Source: Promethearchaeota archaeon
Lineage (GTDB): Archaea; Asgardarchaeota; Lokiarchaeia; Sigyniarchaeales; SOKP01
Direction: 5' to 3'
Length of the DNA stretch: 44,048 bases
NCBI GenBank assembly: GCA_030667705.1
Contig: DAOUVJ010000006.1
Coordinates: 1-44,048, forward strand
A program made the position numbers and the translations under genes. Each line of letters opens with the position of its first letter. The stretch's first letter is position 1. The notes under the pieces were generated by a model, which was not told the origin of the DNA, searched no databases, and worked only from the letters and a program-made list of their open reading frames with translations. Shown in pieces: positions 16,617 through 24,858 of the stretch.

Positions 16617-17837
16617 TTATTGGAGCGAAAAATCACGATCTATAATAGGATCAAAAATTTTTTTGACATTTGTTCCACTCACGAGAATTATTGGAGGAAG
16701 TGAATAAGGGAATCGATTTGAAAATGTTAAAGTATAAGCACCTACATTAGTTATGATGATGATATCTCCTTCATCTAGAGATTGCGTAAAAAAATAATCT
16801 TTCACAAGAATATCTTGATCAGTTGGGATGATTCCAGCTATAGACGTTTTAAATTTATGTGAAGCATCTATTTTAGATGCATTATAGAACCTTAAGGAAC
16901 ATCGAGCAAATTTTGGGCAGATATTATTTCCGATATTTAAAAAAATCCAGCGATCGTCTGTTATTTTAATTATTTCAGTTAGAAATATACCCGCATCACC
17001 TACAAAATATCTTCCGGGTTCAAAATATATCTGATTAACATTTATTTCCAGCAATTCCATATGTTCTTTCAAATTTAGAGCTATTTTTTTCAGTTGTTTT
17101 TCAGGGATAACAACCGCTTCAGGAAATCCCCCTCCTAAATTTATATTTTCGATTTTTATCCCCGAATTTCCTAATTGATTATAAGCTTGTGCCACATTTT
17201 CTAAATTAATTCTAAATTGTTCAAAATTATTCATCTGAGTCGCTCGGTGTGATAGAATAGTTTTTAAACATACATTCTCACAATCTTGTAAGAGCTTTTT
17301 CAATTTTGAAAGTGTTTTAGCATCTAATATGATACCCAATTTACTACCAAATTTCTGAGAATTAATTCTTAAGCATAAATTTTGAGATTTCCCATATTTT
17401 TCTGAGATTTCATTAACTCTCTTTATATCATTAATATTGTAAATAATGATTTCACGTACCTCGTTTATCACGCATTTCTCAATAAATTCATCTGGTAAAT
17501 ATGGACCTCCAGCAATGATTTTGTCGGAGGAATATCCTAACCTTAAAGCAAGGTTAAGTTCGGGAATTCCAACAATTTCAGCACCAATACCTTCAGATTG
17601 AATTATCCTACAAACCTCTGGTAGAAAATTTGCTTTAAATGAATAAAAGCCTTGATAATTGCCAAATACAGAGTTAAATATTTTGTTAAATGTTTGAATA
17701 TTATCTCTAATTTTATTTTCTAAAAGGACCATAAGAGGTGTTTTTGATCCTTCCAAGAGTGTTCTTAATGATACTGAATCAAAAGTGATGAGGTTATCTT
17801 TCTTTAATAAATATTTGTTGCCTGCGATCATTTTCAA
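16617..17837 (-). CDS. Fold-type III PLP-dependent decarboxylase (LysA/ornithine decarboxylase family), divergent
   Basis: A 406-residue protein of the alanine-racemase-fold decarboxylases. The PLP lysine lies in YSFKANF (about 65-71), the ring-stacking His in LSHRATQ, and phosphate binding in GGGFPEA and EPGRYFVGDAGIF. In LysA and ornithine decarboxylase the catalytic block near the C terminus is GxxCxxxD; here it reads GIIPTDQD, with Pro in place of the essential Cys. An Arg or Tyr contribution from GAYTLTFSNRF is retained. The substrate is therefore probably not plain diaminopimelate or ornithine. It overlaps the upstream GT4 gene by 4 bases, suggesting a joint role in glycan or secondary-metabolite formation. 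Confidence 0.8.
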   Translation of the reverse strand: MKMIAGNKYLLKKDNLITFDSVSLRTLLEGSKTPLMVLLENKIRDNIQTFNKIFNSVFGNYQGFYSFKANFLPEVCRIIQSEGIGAEIVGIPELNLALRLGYSSDKIIAGGPYLPDEFIEKCVINEVREIIIYNINDIKRVNEISEKYGKSQNLCLRINSQKFGSKLGIILDAKTLSKLKKLLQDCENVCLKTILSHRATQMNNFEQFRINLENVAQAYNQLGNSGIKIENINLGGGFPEAVVIPEKQLKKIALNLKEHMELLEINVNQIYFEPGRYFVGDAGIFLTEIIKITDDRWIFLNIGNNICPKFARCSLRFYNASKIDASHKFKTSIAGIIPTDQDILVKDYFFTQSLDEGDIIIITNVGAYTLTFSNRFPYSLPPIILVSGTNVKKIFDPIIDRDFSLQ

Positions 17838-19132
17838 TTTCTATCACTTCTAGTATTAGTTAAATTATCATATACCTTTTTTGTCATATCGGCAATATTT
17901 CTCCAAGAATGGAAAGTTTCTACTTTCACTTTACCTTGTTCACCAAGTCTTTTTCTTAATTTCTTGTTTCTTAGAAGTTTTACTACTTGATCAGCAATAT
18001 TATGAGGATTATCAAACTCAACAAGCAGACCATTTATATTATCTTGTATTACTTCTGGTGTTGCACCAATCTTAGCACCAATTACAGGTTTACCCGCAGA
18101 CCAGGCTTCTAAAAAAGCTATTCCATAAGCATCACTTCGACTTGGCATTAGATAAAGATCACTTTCCATAAATGCAGTAATCTTATTTTTATCAAAATAT
18201 CCTGTTAAATTATCTGGTGTAAGATTTATTATCCTAGTCTTTGCATTTTTCTTTGTCTTTACGATTTCACGATTGAAAGCAGTTGTTGAAGGACCAATAA
18301 AAGTAAAATATACTTTTGGATATTTTTCTAATATCAATGGGATCGCTTTTAAGATAGAAATAGCTCCCTTTTCAAAATTTTTGTACCCACAAAACAAAAC
18401 TAATTTATAATTTCTCTCTTTTCTCATAAAGTAGTGATCTTTAAAGTTAAAAGTTCCTTTAAGTATAGTGAACTTGTCAAAATCTACGCCCATAGGGATG
18501 GTAGTGATTCTGGATTTGGTAAAATTTAAATTATTAATGAGATAATCTTTTTCTATTGAGGTACAAGCTATGAGCATATCAAAGTTACGTAATATAGTAA
18601 AAAAATTGGAATTCAAATATCTCGGATTGGAAAAATGAAAAAAGGGGGTACAGATAACCGGTTTTTTAAGAATCTTTCCTATTAATAATGCTATTATTAA
18701 ATTAAAATAAGGAAAAAAGGTAGTATGTATGATATCATAATCCTTTTGTTTATAATTGAGGAATCTGTCAATCATTTCCTTTAGATAAGGTCCATTTTTT
18801 AATAATTGACTGAGGATCTCATCAGGAATTTGAAGAGACTCTAGAAGTGGGGTTTTTTTTAATTCCTGTAATGATTCTCCAAGTTTTTCTTTATAACTTA
18901 CAGGAAACCTATAAACATCCACATTATTAACATTAGAAAAATATTTATTAGTTTCTTTAACAATTTTCCCTTTAGGATCTCTTAAAGCTTTAAAATCTAA
19001 AGCATTAGATGTAAATATGTCTACATCACATTTAAAATCCTTTTTAAATATTTCTGCTAACCTTTGAATATATAATTCAGCACCTGAGATTGCTGGGAAA
19101 TATCTTGTTGGTAAGTAAAGAATAGTTTTCAA
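17834..19132 (-). CDS. Glycosyltransferase family 4
   Basis: A 432-residue GT-B glycosyltransferase of family GT4. The N-terminal acceptor domain starts YLPTRYFPAISGAELYIQRLAE, with the usual Gly-rich loop. The C-terminal donor domain carries IPMGVDFDKF, CGYKNFEKGAISILKAIPLI, the E(x7)E-type segment SDAYGIAFLEAWSAGKPVIG and GATPEVIQDNINGLLV. It would transfer a nucleotide-sugar-derived unit to a lipid, glycan or protein; the acceptor cannot be read from sequence. Compared with typical GT4 proteins there is an insert of about 40 residues near 80-120. The PLP decarboxylase gene starts inside its last codons. Confidence 0.85.
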   Translation of the reverse strand: MKTILYLPTRYFPAISGAELYIQRLAEIFKKDFKCDVDIFTSNALDFKALRDPKGKIVKETNKYFSNVNNVDVYRFPVSYKEKLGESLQELKKTPLLESLQIPDEILSQLLKNGPYLKEMIDRFLNYKQKDYDIIHTTFFPYFNLIIALLIGKILKKPVICTPFFHFSNPRYLNSNFFTILRNFDMLIACTSIEKDYLINNLNFTKSRITTIPMGVDFDKFTILKGTFNFKDHYFMRKERNYKLVLFCGYKNFEKGAISILKAIPLILEKYPKVYFTFIGPSTTAFNREIVKTKKNAKTRIINLTPDNLTGYFDKNKITAFMESDLYLMPSRSDAYGIAFLEAWSAGKPVIGAKIGATPEVIQDNINGLLVEFDNPHNIADQVVKLLRNKKLRKRLGEQGKVKVETFHSWRNIADMTKKVYDNLTNTRSDRN

Positions 19133-19176
19133 ATCTATGATCCTAAATATAAATAATAATTATTATTATATGAGAG

Positions 19177-19575
19177 ATGCAAATGTCAAAAGATTTATTA
19201 TTTGAATTGCAAACATTAATCGTAAAAAAAGGGATTATAGATGATGAAATCATCAATTTTGTTAATTCAAATTTTGTTATAAGCTTTGAGAAAGCATTAG
19301 AAAGCTTTAGTAGGGGGGTTATAAAGAATATACATAAACCCTCAGAGAGAATATCTTGGATTGTAATAGGAGAAGAGGATAAGCACTTAGTGTATCCAAA
19401 AGTTTATTGTTCCTGCCAAGAATTTTATAAAAATGTAGTAATTAACAGAAAACGAGACTATTGTAAGCATATTATTACGCAAATCCTCAGCGAAGCATTA
19501 GGTGAATATAGTATCAAAGAATTAGAAGATAAGAAATATTATATTATGATAAAAGAACTAGAATCAAAATTCTAA
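19177..19575 (+). CDS. SWIM zinc-finger protein
   Basis: A 132-residue protein with a SWIM-type zinc motif CSC...CKH (CxC-x(n)-CxH) in VYCSCQEFYKNVVINRKRDYCKHI (about 88-113). Archaeal proteins of this size and type are known; eukaryotic Sws1/Shu2 relatives act with Rad51 paralogues, so a recombination role is possible but inferred. A second ATG six bases on (19183) has GAGAG eight bases upstream and may be the true start. The last 12 bases overlap the convergent ThiI-type gene. Confidence 0.7.
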   Translation: MQMSKDLLFELQTLIVKKGIIDDEIINFVNSNFVISFEKALESFSRGVIKNIHKPSERISWIVIGEEDKHLVYPKVYCSCQEFYKNVVINRKRDYCKHIITQILSEALGEYSIKELEDKKYYIMIKELESKF

Positions 19576-20199
19576 AATTTCAGCCCTTTTTAATGAATTT
19601 TCAACAATTTCAGAGATATTATATAGCATTTCAGATTTAATAATTTCGTGTTTTTTCGCATGTGTTTCAGGATAAATAGGATTGAATTGACAAGAAGCAG
19701 ATTTTGATGAGGTAATCTCGTACAATCCCAGTTTTTTGTTTAGATCGATTACTTCTAATTTATCCCATCCAATCAATGGTCTAATGATAATGAAATTTCG
19801 CATTAAATCATTATATTCAATAAGATTATCAAGAGTTTGACTTGCTTGTTCACCAAGAATATCACCAGTAACGATTAAATTTGTACCCTCACGTTTGCCA
19901 ATTGCTATAGCAATACGCAACATCGTTCGTTTACATAAAATACACGTTAATTTTCTTTCACAGTTTTGTTGGAAAATATTAAGATTAGGATCGTGATTAA
20001 TAAAATATACTTTTACTCTATGATCAATTTGAGTTTTTAGTTTTTTTAGTATGTTGATGATTTTCAATTTTAAGGAATTTTCTTTATCATCTGAAGTTAA
20101 AAATGAAAGAAATATCGGTTCAAAACCATTTTTAGCAATTAAATATGCTGCTACGGGACTATCCAATCCCCCTGAAAACAAAGATATAAACTTTTTCAT
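19564..20199 (-). CDS. ThiI-type PP-loop sulfurtransferase domain, stand-alone
   Basis: A 211-residue protein equal to the C-terminal AANH/PP-loop half of ThiI, which makes 4-thiouridine at tRNA position 8. It shows the PP-loop SGGLDSPVAAYL (about 7-18), the CILCKRTMLRIA motif and TGDILGEQASQTLDN. The N-terminal ferredoxin-like and THUMP tRNA-binding domains are absent, so it needs a partner or has another substrate. I start at ATG 20199 because GAGGAGA lies 8 bases upstream and the protein then begins MKKFISLFSGG; an upstream ATG at 20244 would overlap the YkgJ gene. It sits 14 bases behind that gene. Confidence 0.82.
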   Translation of the reverse strand: MKKFISLFSGGLDSPVAAYLIAKNGFEPIFLSFLTSDDKENSLKLKIINILKKLKTQIDHRVKVYFINHDPNLNIFQQNCERKLTCILCKRTMLRIAIAIGKREGTNLIVTGDILGEQASQTLDNLIEYNDLMRNFIIIRPLIGWDKLEVIDLNKKLGLYEITSSKSASCQFNPIYPETHAKKHEIIKSEMLYNISEIVENSLKRAEILEF

Positions 20200-20213
20200 A
20201 AAAATCTCCTCAT

Positions 20214-20816
20214 TTATCTTACAATTATTTCCTCTCGTTCCCATTGGTTTAAATATCTATTAAAATCTCTAATGTGTAATTCCCTAGGGATCTCTATTTT
20301 CCCTTCATGTTCTAATTCTCGAATTTTTAATTGCAGTCTCTTATTCTTTCTATAGAATTTTTCAGCTTTAGGGAATTCATCTTTAAAGATAATTTTCAAG
20401 TTGTCTAAATCAACGTTTAATAATTGATCATAATTATCAATAATAAAATTACACAAGGGATCAATTGAAATCTTAAAATTAAATGCATCAATGCGTATCA
20501 AAGAGAGAGGATAAGCTTGACAAGCGTATGGTTTTTCATTGTGAATTGAACATCCAGAGTTGGTTTGATAAAATGGACATCTCTCATTCTGATTATTCAA
20601 GATTATTTTATAAGTTACTACTAGTATTTTTTTATTTTTAATGTCTGGAAACACAAGATCTTCAATAACTTGAAAAATATAACCTCGTTTTTCAGCTAGT
20701 GAAATTAGTTTAGTCACTTCTTCTGGATATAACGGGATTCTTTTTGATCCTGGTTGCTCAGTAATTTCATAGCAACAAGTTCCACATTGCATGCACGTAA
20801 ATTTAAGAGTTGTCAT
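20214..20816 (-). CDS. YkgJ-type cysteine cluster (zinc/iron-chelating) protein
   Basis: A 200-residue YkgJ/UPF0153 family protein. The N-terminal CMQCGTCCYEI (CxxCxxCC) and the later CPFYQTNSGCSIHNEKPYACQAYPL supply the family's metal-binding cysteines. Function is unknown; an Fe-S or zinc protein acting on protein or RNA modification is generally assumed. I start at ATG 20816 (MTTLKFTCMQCG) rather than 20864, because the extra 16 residues look unlike the family. The ThiI-type gene follows by 14 bases, so the cysteine protein may serve the thiolation enzyme, which is inference from context. Confidence 0.8.
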   Translation of the reverse strand: MTTLKFTCMQCGTCCYEITEQPGSKRIPLYPEEVTKLISLAEKRGYIFQVIEDLVFPDIKNKKILVVTYKIILNNQNERCPFYQTNSGCSIHNEKPYACQAYPLSLIRIDAFNFKISIDPLCNFIIDNYDQLLNVDLDNLKIIFKDEFPKAEKFYRKNKRLQLKIRELEHEGKIEIPRELHIRDFNRYLNQWEREEIIVR

Positions 20817-20902
20817 CAAATATTTTTTCTTTATTATGACAGATCTAAAGATTATGATATACATAAATTAGTGATAATATGAATATATTACTTTTACAAT
20901 AA

Positions 20903-20933
20903 ATCACGTGTCTATTAGGATAACACACGATTT
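20903..20933. promoter_or_regulatory. Imperfect inverted repeat between divergent genes
   Basis: ATCACGTGT and ACACACGAT flank an 11-base centre (7 of 9 positions pair) and a T-run follows at once. It lies between the YkgJ gene and the PAC2 gene, which diverge. It could be an operator for either, or an RNA hairpin. No regulator can be named. Confidence 0.3.
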
Positions 20934-20993
20934 TTAAAAAGAAGATTTTCAATGATTTATTATAGTATAAGTATTGGTAATAGGTAAAAAAAA

Positions 20994-21809
20994 TTGACAG
21001 AATCTGGAATTAGAATAATTAAACACGCTGATTTATCAAAAGAAGATTTAATAAATCCAATTAGCATTTTAGGGATGCCAGGTATTGCAGATATTGGAAA
21101 ATTTGCTTTAGATTCATTAATTGGACAATTAGATGCTAAAAATTTTATGGATTTTATTTTCGATGACTATCCTGCAGGAGCAATAGTAGATGATAGCTTA
21201 CTTTCAGCTCCTAAAGCGGAAATATTAGTCTGGAAGGATCCTGATGAAATACGAGATATTTTATTAATAACTGCTGATGCTCAGAGTTTAACTCCAAAAG
21301 GGATATATCGAATCTCTAATTTCCTCGCTGAAATTATTAACCAATATAGCATAAAATTAATCATAGCATTAGGAGCATATCCATTAAATAATAGGAAATT
21401 AAATCAAAAAATACCCAAAATTTATGCAAGTTCGACGAATCGTGATTTATTAGATAAATTTCTATTAGATAATAATTGTGAAAAAATTCAAAAAGGAGTT
21501 ATTATTGGTGCAAACGGATTAATTCCAACTTTGGCTAAAGCACGTTTTAATATCGATGGTTTAGTTTTATTGGCTGAAACTGACAATATTGCCATGATCA
21601 ATGAAGATGTTACTGATTTGAAAGCTTCAATTACTCTATTAGAATTAATTAAGAAATCATTTACACTTCCAATAAAAAAGAAGTATTCATTAGAAAATAT
21701 TGATGATATTACTAAGAATCTCCAAAATAAGAGAGAACAATTAGAAAAAGATCTTGATACTTTTCAATTCATTGATGCTGAAGATAAAAGAAAATCCTTA
21801 TACATCTAG
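20994..21809 (+). CDS. PAC2-family protein (proteasome assembly chaperone type)
   Basis: A 271-residue COG2047/PAC2-family protein. Typical blocks are SILGMPGIADIGKFALDSLI (about 25-44), PAGAIVDDSLLSAP, DILLITADAQSLTPKGIYRISNFL, LIIALGAYPL and GVIIGANGLIPTLAKARFNIDGLVLLAET. The PAC2 fold is used in eukaryotes by a proteasome alpha-ring assembly chaperone and in archaea by PbaB and relatives. The C-terminal 40 residues are helical and charged. There is no ATG; the TTG at 20994 is preceded by AGGT. A PAC4-like protein is encoded at 24859. Confidence 0.82.
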   Translation: MTESGIRIIKHADLSKEDLINPISILGMPGIADIGKFALDSLIGQLDAKNFMDFIFDDYPAGAIVDDSLLSAPKAEILVWKDPDEIRDILLITADAQSLTPKGIYRISNFLAEIINQYSIKLIIALGAYPLNNRKLNQKIPKIYASSTNRDLLDKFLLDNNCEKIQKGVIIGANGLIPTLAKARFNIDGLVLLAETDNIAMINEDVTDLKASITLLELIKKSFTLPIKKKYSLENIDDITKNLQNKREQLEKDLDTFQFIDAEDKRKSLYI

Positions 21810-21903
21810 ATTTAATCTATTCCAACTATTCTTCTTTAGATAAGTTTAAATTAAATTATATACAAAAAATTTAATATCAATGATCTATTATATCATCTAT
21901 ATT

Positions 21904-22053
21904 ATGAATTATGTTTGTGCAAGAAAAAGATGCGGAAAAGAAGTTTCCAAGCAAGAATTAAATGCACTTCCGGGAATAAAATGTTCACATTGTGGTTTTC
22001 GCATTCTGTATAAAAAACGTCCTGATGTAATAAAAAGAATTAAAGTGCGTTAA
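21904..22053 (+). CDS. rpoP: RNA polymerase subunit P (Rpb12 homologue)
   Basis: A 49-residue protein, MNYVCARKRCGKEVS through KVR, with the zinc knuckle CARKRC...CSHCGFRILYKKRP. The block CxxCGxRILYKxRP is diagnostic of archaeal RpoP and eukaryotic Rpb12, which stabilises the polymerase assembly platform. The first metal pair is Cx4C (C5, C10) instead of the usual Cx2C. The ORF is too small for most gene finders. It follows the PAC2 gene by about 95 bases, and its last 14 bases overlap the convergent TFB gene, so a polymerase subunit and an initiation factor lie tail to tail. Confidence 0.92.
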   Translation: MNYVCARKRCGKEVSKQELNALPGIKCSHCGFRILYKKRPDVIKRIKVR

Positions 22054-22972
22054 CATTTGCTTGCATGTGATTTACAAGTTCCTTATATCTATTTCTTATA
22101 GTTGCTTCAGTCACTCCTGCTGCTAAAGAAATTTCTTTTTGAGTTCTCCGTTCACCTTCTTGCATAGCAGCCACGTATAACGCGGCACCAGCTAAACCAG
22201 TAGGTGCTTTACCAGAAGTAATCTGATATTTTTTTGCTAATTTTAATAATTCTGCGGCTCTATTCTGGGTACGCCCAGATAGATTAAGTTCTGCACAAAA
22301 TCTTGGAATGAATGTTGTTGGAGAAGGAACATTAATATTGAGTCTTAATTCCTGAACGATTAGCCTATAACAACGAGCAATTTTTTTCCTATCTACTAAT
22401 GCAAATTCTAAAAAATCATCTAAGGTTTTAGGAATCTTATTTAATTTGCAAGATAAATATATTGAAGCAATTAACATGGCCTCTATTGATCTTCCACGGA
22501 TTAAATTTTTATTAGCCATTTTACGATAAATATGAGCAGCAGATTCTTTTAATTCTTTTGATAAATTTAATTGAGATGAAAATCTATCTAATTCATTCAT
22601 AGCATAGGATAGATTACGATCTAGAGATTTATTCGTACGTGTTCTAACATGCCATTTTCTCAATCGATATACTTCTGCTTTCATCTTTGGACTAATAGTC
22701 TTTCCAAACGCGTCTTTGTTTGTCCAACCAATCATAGTACTCAGCCCCTTATCGTGAAGAGTTAATGTAGTTGGAGCTCCGACTCTCACTTTTTTAGATG
22801 CTTCTTCTGATGAAAAAGCTCTCCATTCTGGACCCGAATCAATGAGTCTTTGATCTATTACTAAACCACATACAGCACAAACAATCTCACCACGAGCCTC
22901 ATCAGATATTAAATTCTTGTTTCCACATTCTGGACATACGTTTGAATTATTTAGAGACATTGACAGATCCAA
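22040..22972 (-). CDS. tfb: Transcription initiation factor TFB (TFIIB)
   Basis: A 310-residue TFB with the full domain order. The N-terminal zinc ribbon is CPECGNKNLISDEARGEIVCAVCG (CxxC...CxxC, about 13-36). The B-reader region follows with SGPEWRAFSSEE, and then two cyclin-like repeats of about 90 residues. The last repeat ends in the recognition helix segment TQKEISLAAGVTEATIRNRYKEL, which contacts the BRE element. It recruits RNA polymerase to TBP-bound promoters. ATATTTAAATG lies upstream on the minus strand as a plausible TATA box. The 3' end overlaps rpoP by 14 bases. Confidence 0.95.
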   Translation of the reverse strand: MDLSMSLNNSNVCPECGNKNLISDEARGEIVCAVCGLVIDQRLIDSGPEWRAFSSEEASKKVRVGAPTTLTLHDKGLSTMIGWTNKDAFGKTISPKMKAEVYRLRKWHVRTRTNKSLDRNLSYAMNELDRFSSQLNLSKELKESAAHIYRKMANKNLIRGRSIEAMLIASIYLSCKLNKIPKTLDDFLEFALVDRKKIARCYRLIVQELRLNINVPSPTTFIPRFCAELNLSGRTQNRAAELLKLAKKYQITSGKAPTGLAGAALYVAAMQEGERRTQKEISLAAGVTEATIRNRYKELVNHMQANVNAL

Positions 22973-23140
22973 AAATATCTACCCTTAACTTTTTCTGTTC
23001 CTTAATTTCTATAATCATTATCGAACATTTAAATATTTGCGTTTTTAAGAATTATCGGTTAATAATTTTCTTGAATAAGATTTTGTTATCTGAACAAAAT
23101 ATAAAAAAATTTTAATAGGATCGAATTTTCAATCCATATA

Positions 23141-23590
23141 ATGCGACATTTTTATAAAAGCCACGGAAAACACTGTTATCTTCGGTCATTTAAAACATCT
23201 TGCCCTGTATGTAAAATTGATGTATTGTATTGGGAATGTACTCATGGGAGTAAGATTTTTTTTGAGTATCCTCCTTATGGAAAATTGATAAGGCATTTTT
23301 GTCGGCAAAACCTAAAGAAGAATCAAAGATCAGATAGATTTCAAGTTATAATAAAAAAACCAATAGGTCTTTTAGAGAAAGTACAGGTAAGCTGTCCGGT
23401 TTGTGGAAAACTATTTGAAAATGAAAATTACTTGAAAGATCACATCAACCAAATGAAAAAAAATGATGATAATCATAAATTATTCTTGGAAGATCAATAT
23501 ATATTTGAAAATAATTTAAATTTGGTTAATGAAAAAGAAACCAAATACCATCCCAAATTTGGTCGAATAATTCTTAAGAAGCGAAAATGA
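23141..23590 (+). CDS. Small zinc-binding protein of unknown function
   Basis: A 149-residue basic protein with two zinc modules. The first, CPVCKIDVLYWECTHG...FFEYPPYGKLIRHFC (about 22-52), resembles a widespread module with the pattern CxxCxxxVxxxxxxxGxxVxFDxxxPPxxxHxC. The second, CPVCGKLFENENYLKDHINQMKKNDDNH (about 87-114), looks like a C2H2 finger with an unusual spacing between its histidines. Both suggest nucleic-acid or protein binding, with no more precise role. It starts at an ATG 48 bases behind a possible TATA region shared with the divergent tfb gene. Confidence 0.65.
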   Translation: MRHFYKSHGKHCYLRSFKTSCPVCKIDVLYWECTHGSKIFFEYPPYGKLIRHFCRQNLKKNQRSDRFQVIIKKPIGLLEKVQVSCPVCGKLFENENYLKDHINQMKKNDDNHKLFLEDQYIFENNLNLVNEKETKYHPKFGRIILKKRK

Positions 23591-23685
23591 GAATTGTTCT
23601 TTTCCATAAATTTTAATATAAAATTTATAATTATATTTATAATAGATATTATTAACAAAATATCCTACTTAAAGAGAGAAATAAA

Positions 23686-24288
23686 ATGCCTTTAGATCCA
23701 GCAACCGCTGTTATCAATTTATTACAAAAAGATCCCAGTATTATAGCTGCCGCAGTTATTCAAGGAAGAAATATAATATATTCAACTGATAATTGGGATA
23801 TAAGTGCTGATGTGGGAAAGGTTGTATCTAGTTGGGGCGGTATGAATGCTCAATTTGTTATGATTTCTGGTGTTAAATATTCCGTTCTTCAATGCACATC
23901 TGAAAGATTGGTAGCTACATCATTGAGAGGAGAAGGACATATCATTGGGGCAAAAGATGAAGAACATCAAGTACTCGTATATTTAGAACCCGATGGTGAA
24001 CCTATGGGAGCAACTATGGATACTTCTAGACTTATATCAGAAATCAGTACCACCCAACAAACTTATATAGATCCAAATGCACAATTGGGAAGTACGGAAG
24101 CTGCTCAAGCCTCAACACCAAATATTGATCCTCAATTAAAGGGGGAAATACAATCATTTTTGGAATGGATTAAGGACGGAGAGGGTCTTTCAGGTTATAT
24201 TAATTACTACATGCAACAAAATGATGCACGAATTATTTCTGAACTCTCAAAAATATATGCTGAATTAAGGCAGATATTTGGTGTTTAA
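23686..24288 (+). CDS. Roadblock/LC7-like protein
   Basis: A 200-residue protein whose first 100 residues fit the Roadblock/LC7 fold: helix PATAVINLLQKDPS, strand IIAAAVIQGRNIIYSTDNW, helix ADVGKVVSSW, strands QFVMISGVKYSVLQCTSERLVATS and HQVLVYLEPDG. A Gln/Ser/Thr-rich linker (about 110-150) leads to a helical C-terminal segment ending LSKIYAELRQIFGV. Roadblock proteins commonly regulate small GTPases, and Asgard genomes carry many; a Ras-like GTPase is at 35504 and a tandem Roadblock protein at 37072. AAGAGAG lies about 9 bases before the ATG. The domain call is by eye. Confidence 0.62.
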   Translation: MPLDPATAVINLLQKDPSIIAAAVIQGRNIIYSTDNWDISADVGKVVSSWGGMNAQFVMISGVKYSVLQCTSERLVATSLRGEGHIIGAKDEEHQVLVYLEPDGEPMGATMDTSRLISEISTTQQTYIDPNAQLGSTEAAQASTPNIDPQLKGEIQSFLEWIKDGEGLSGYINYYMQQNDARIISELSKIYAELRQIFGV

Positions 24289-24327
24289 TTTTTTTAGGAA
24301 TATCTAAAATTATTTCTATCTTCTATC

Positions 24328-24735
24328 ATGAATGATATAAAGAATTTGAAAGCCGAAAAAGTAAAAGAAGATTTAAAAGATAAATCAAAAGAGAACATTG
24401 ATTTAAATATTCCTGCAATTCCAGAAGCCCCTAAGAAAAAAGATAGAATTACTCTTGACTCTCCAGGGTTATCGACGGATTTGTTAAGTAAAATTAAGAA
24501 GTTAGAACAAAATAACATAAAAGTAGTATTAGTTAATTGCGAGAGATGTAGAGAAGTCATCCCAGTCCCAATTCCAAAAAATAGTATTAAAAAATCAGAA
24601 TTACCTGTGGTTCCTATTAGTTTCGTTCATAAAAACCCAAAAAAGAAAGATCTACACTGTATTACACTTCACCTTGATCATGATTTTGACATCAGGAGAC
24701 AAAGAATTTCTGATGTGATACTTGATTTAGACTGA
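24328..24735 (+). CDS. Unknown protein, cotranscribed with the Roadblock-like gene
   Basis: I do not recognise this 135-residue protein. Residues 1-55 are charged and probably disordered, rich in Lys, Asp and Pro. Residues 60-135 look folded: a coiled helix LLSKIKKLEQNNIKVV, a CERC motif (Cys-Glu-Arg-Cys, one CxxC), then PVVPISFVHKNPKKKDLHCITLHLDHDFDIRRQRISDV. The His/Asp-rich HCITLHLDHDFD could bind metal. A single CxxC plus this His-rich block might form one site. It begins 39 bases after the Roadblock-like gene, so a shared role is likely. Confidence 0.6.
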   Translation: MNDIKNLKAEKVKEDLKDKSKENIDLNIPAIPEAPKKKDRITLDSPGLSTDLLSKIKKLEQNNIKVVLVNCERCREVIPVPIPKNSIKKSELPVVPISFVHKNPKKKDLHCITLHLDHDFDIRRQRISDVILDLD

Positions 24736-24858
24736 ATCATCTAATTTTACAAACTATCAATTGATATTCAGTTTAAAAGATTTAAAAAGTTGATAAATAC
24801 TACATATTATGATTTAGATTAATATAGCAATTTAAATTCACTATTGAGATAATGATTA

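Noticed and set aside
16617-17837. Ordinary diaminopimelate decarboxylase LysA
   Set aside because: The catalytic Cys is replaced by Pro and no lysine genes are adjacent; kept as a family-level call.
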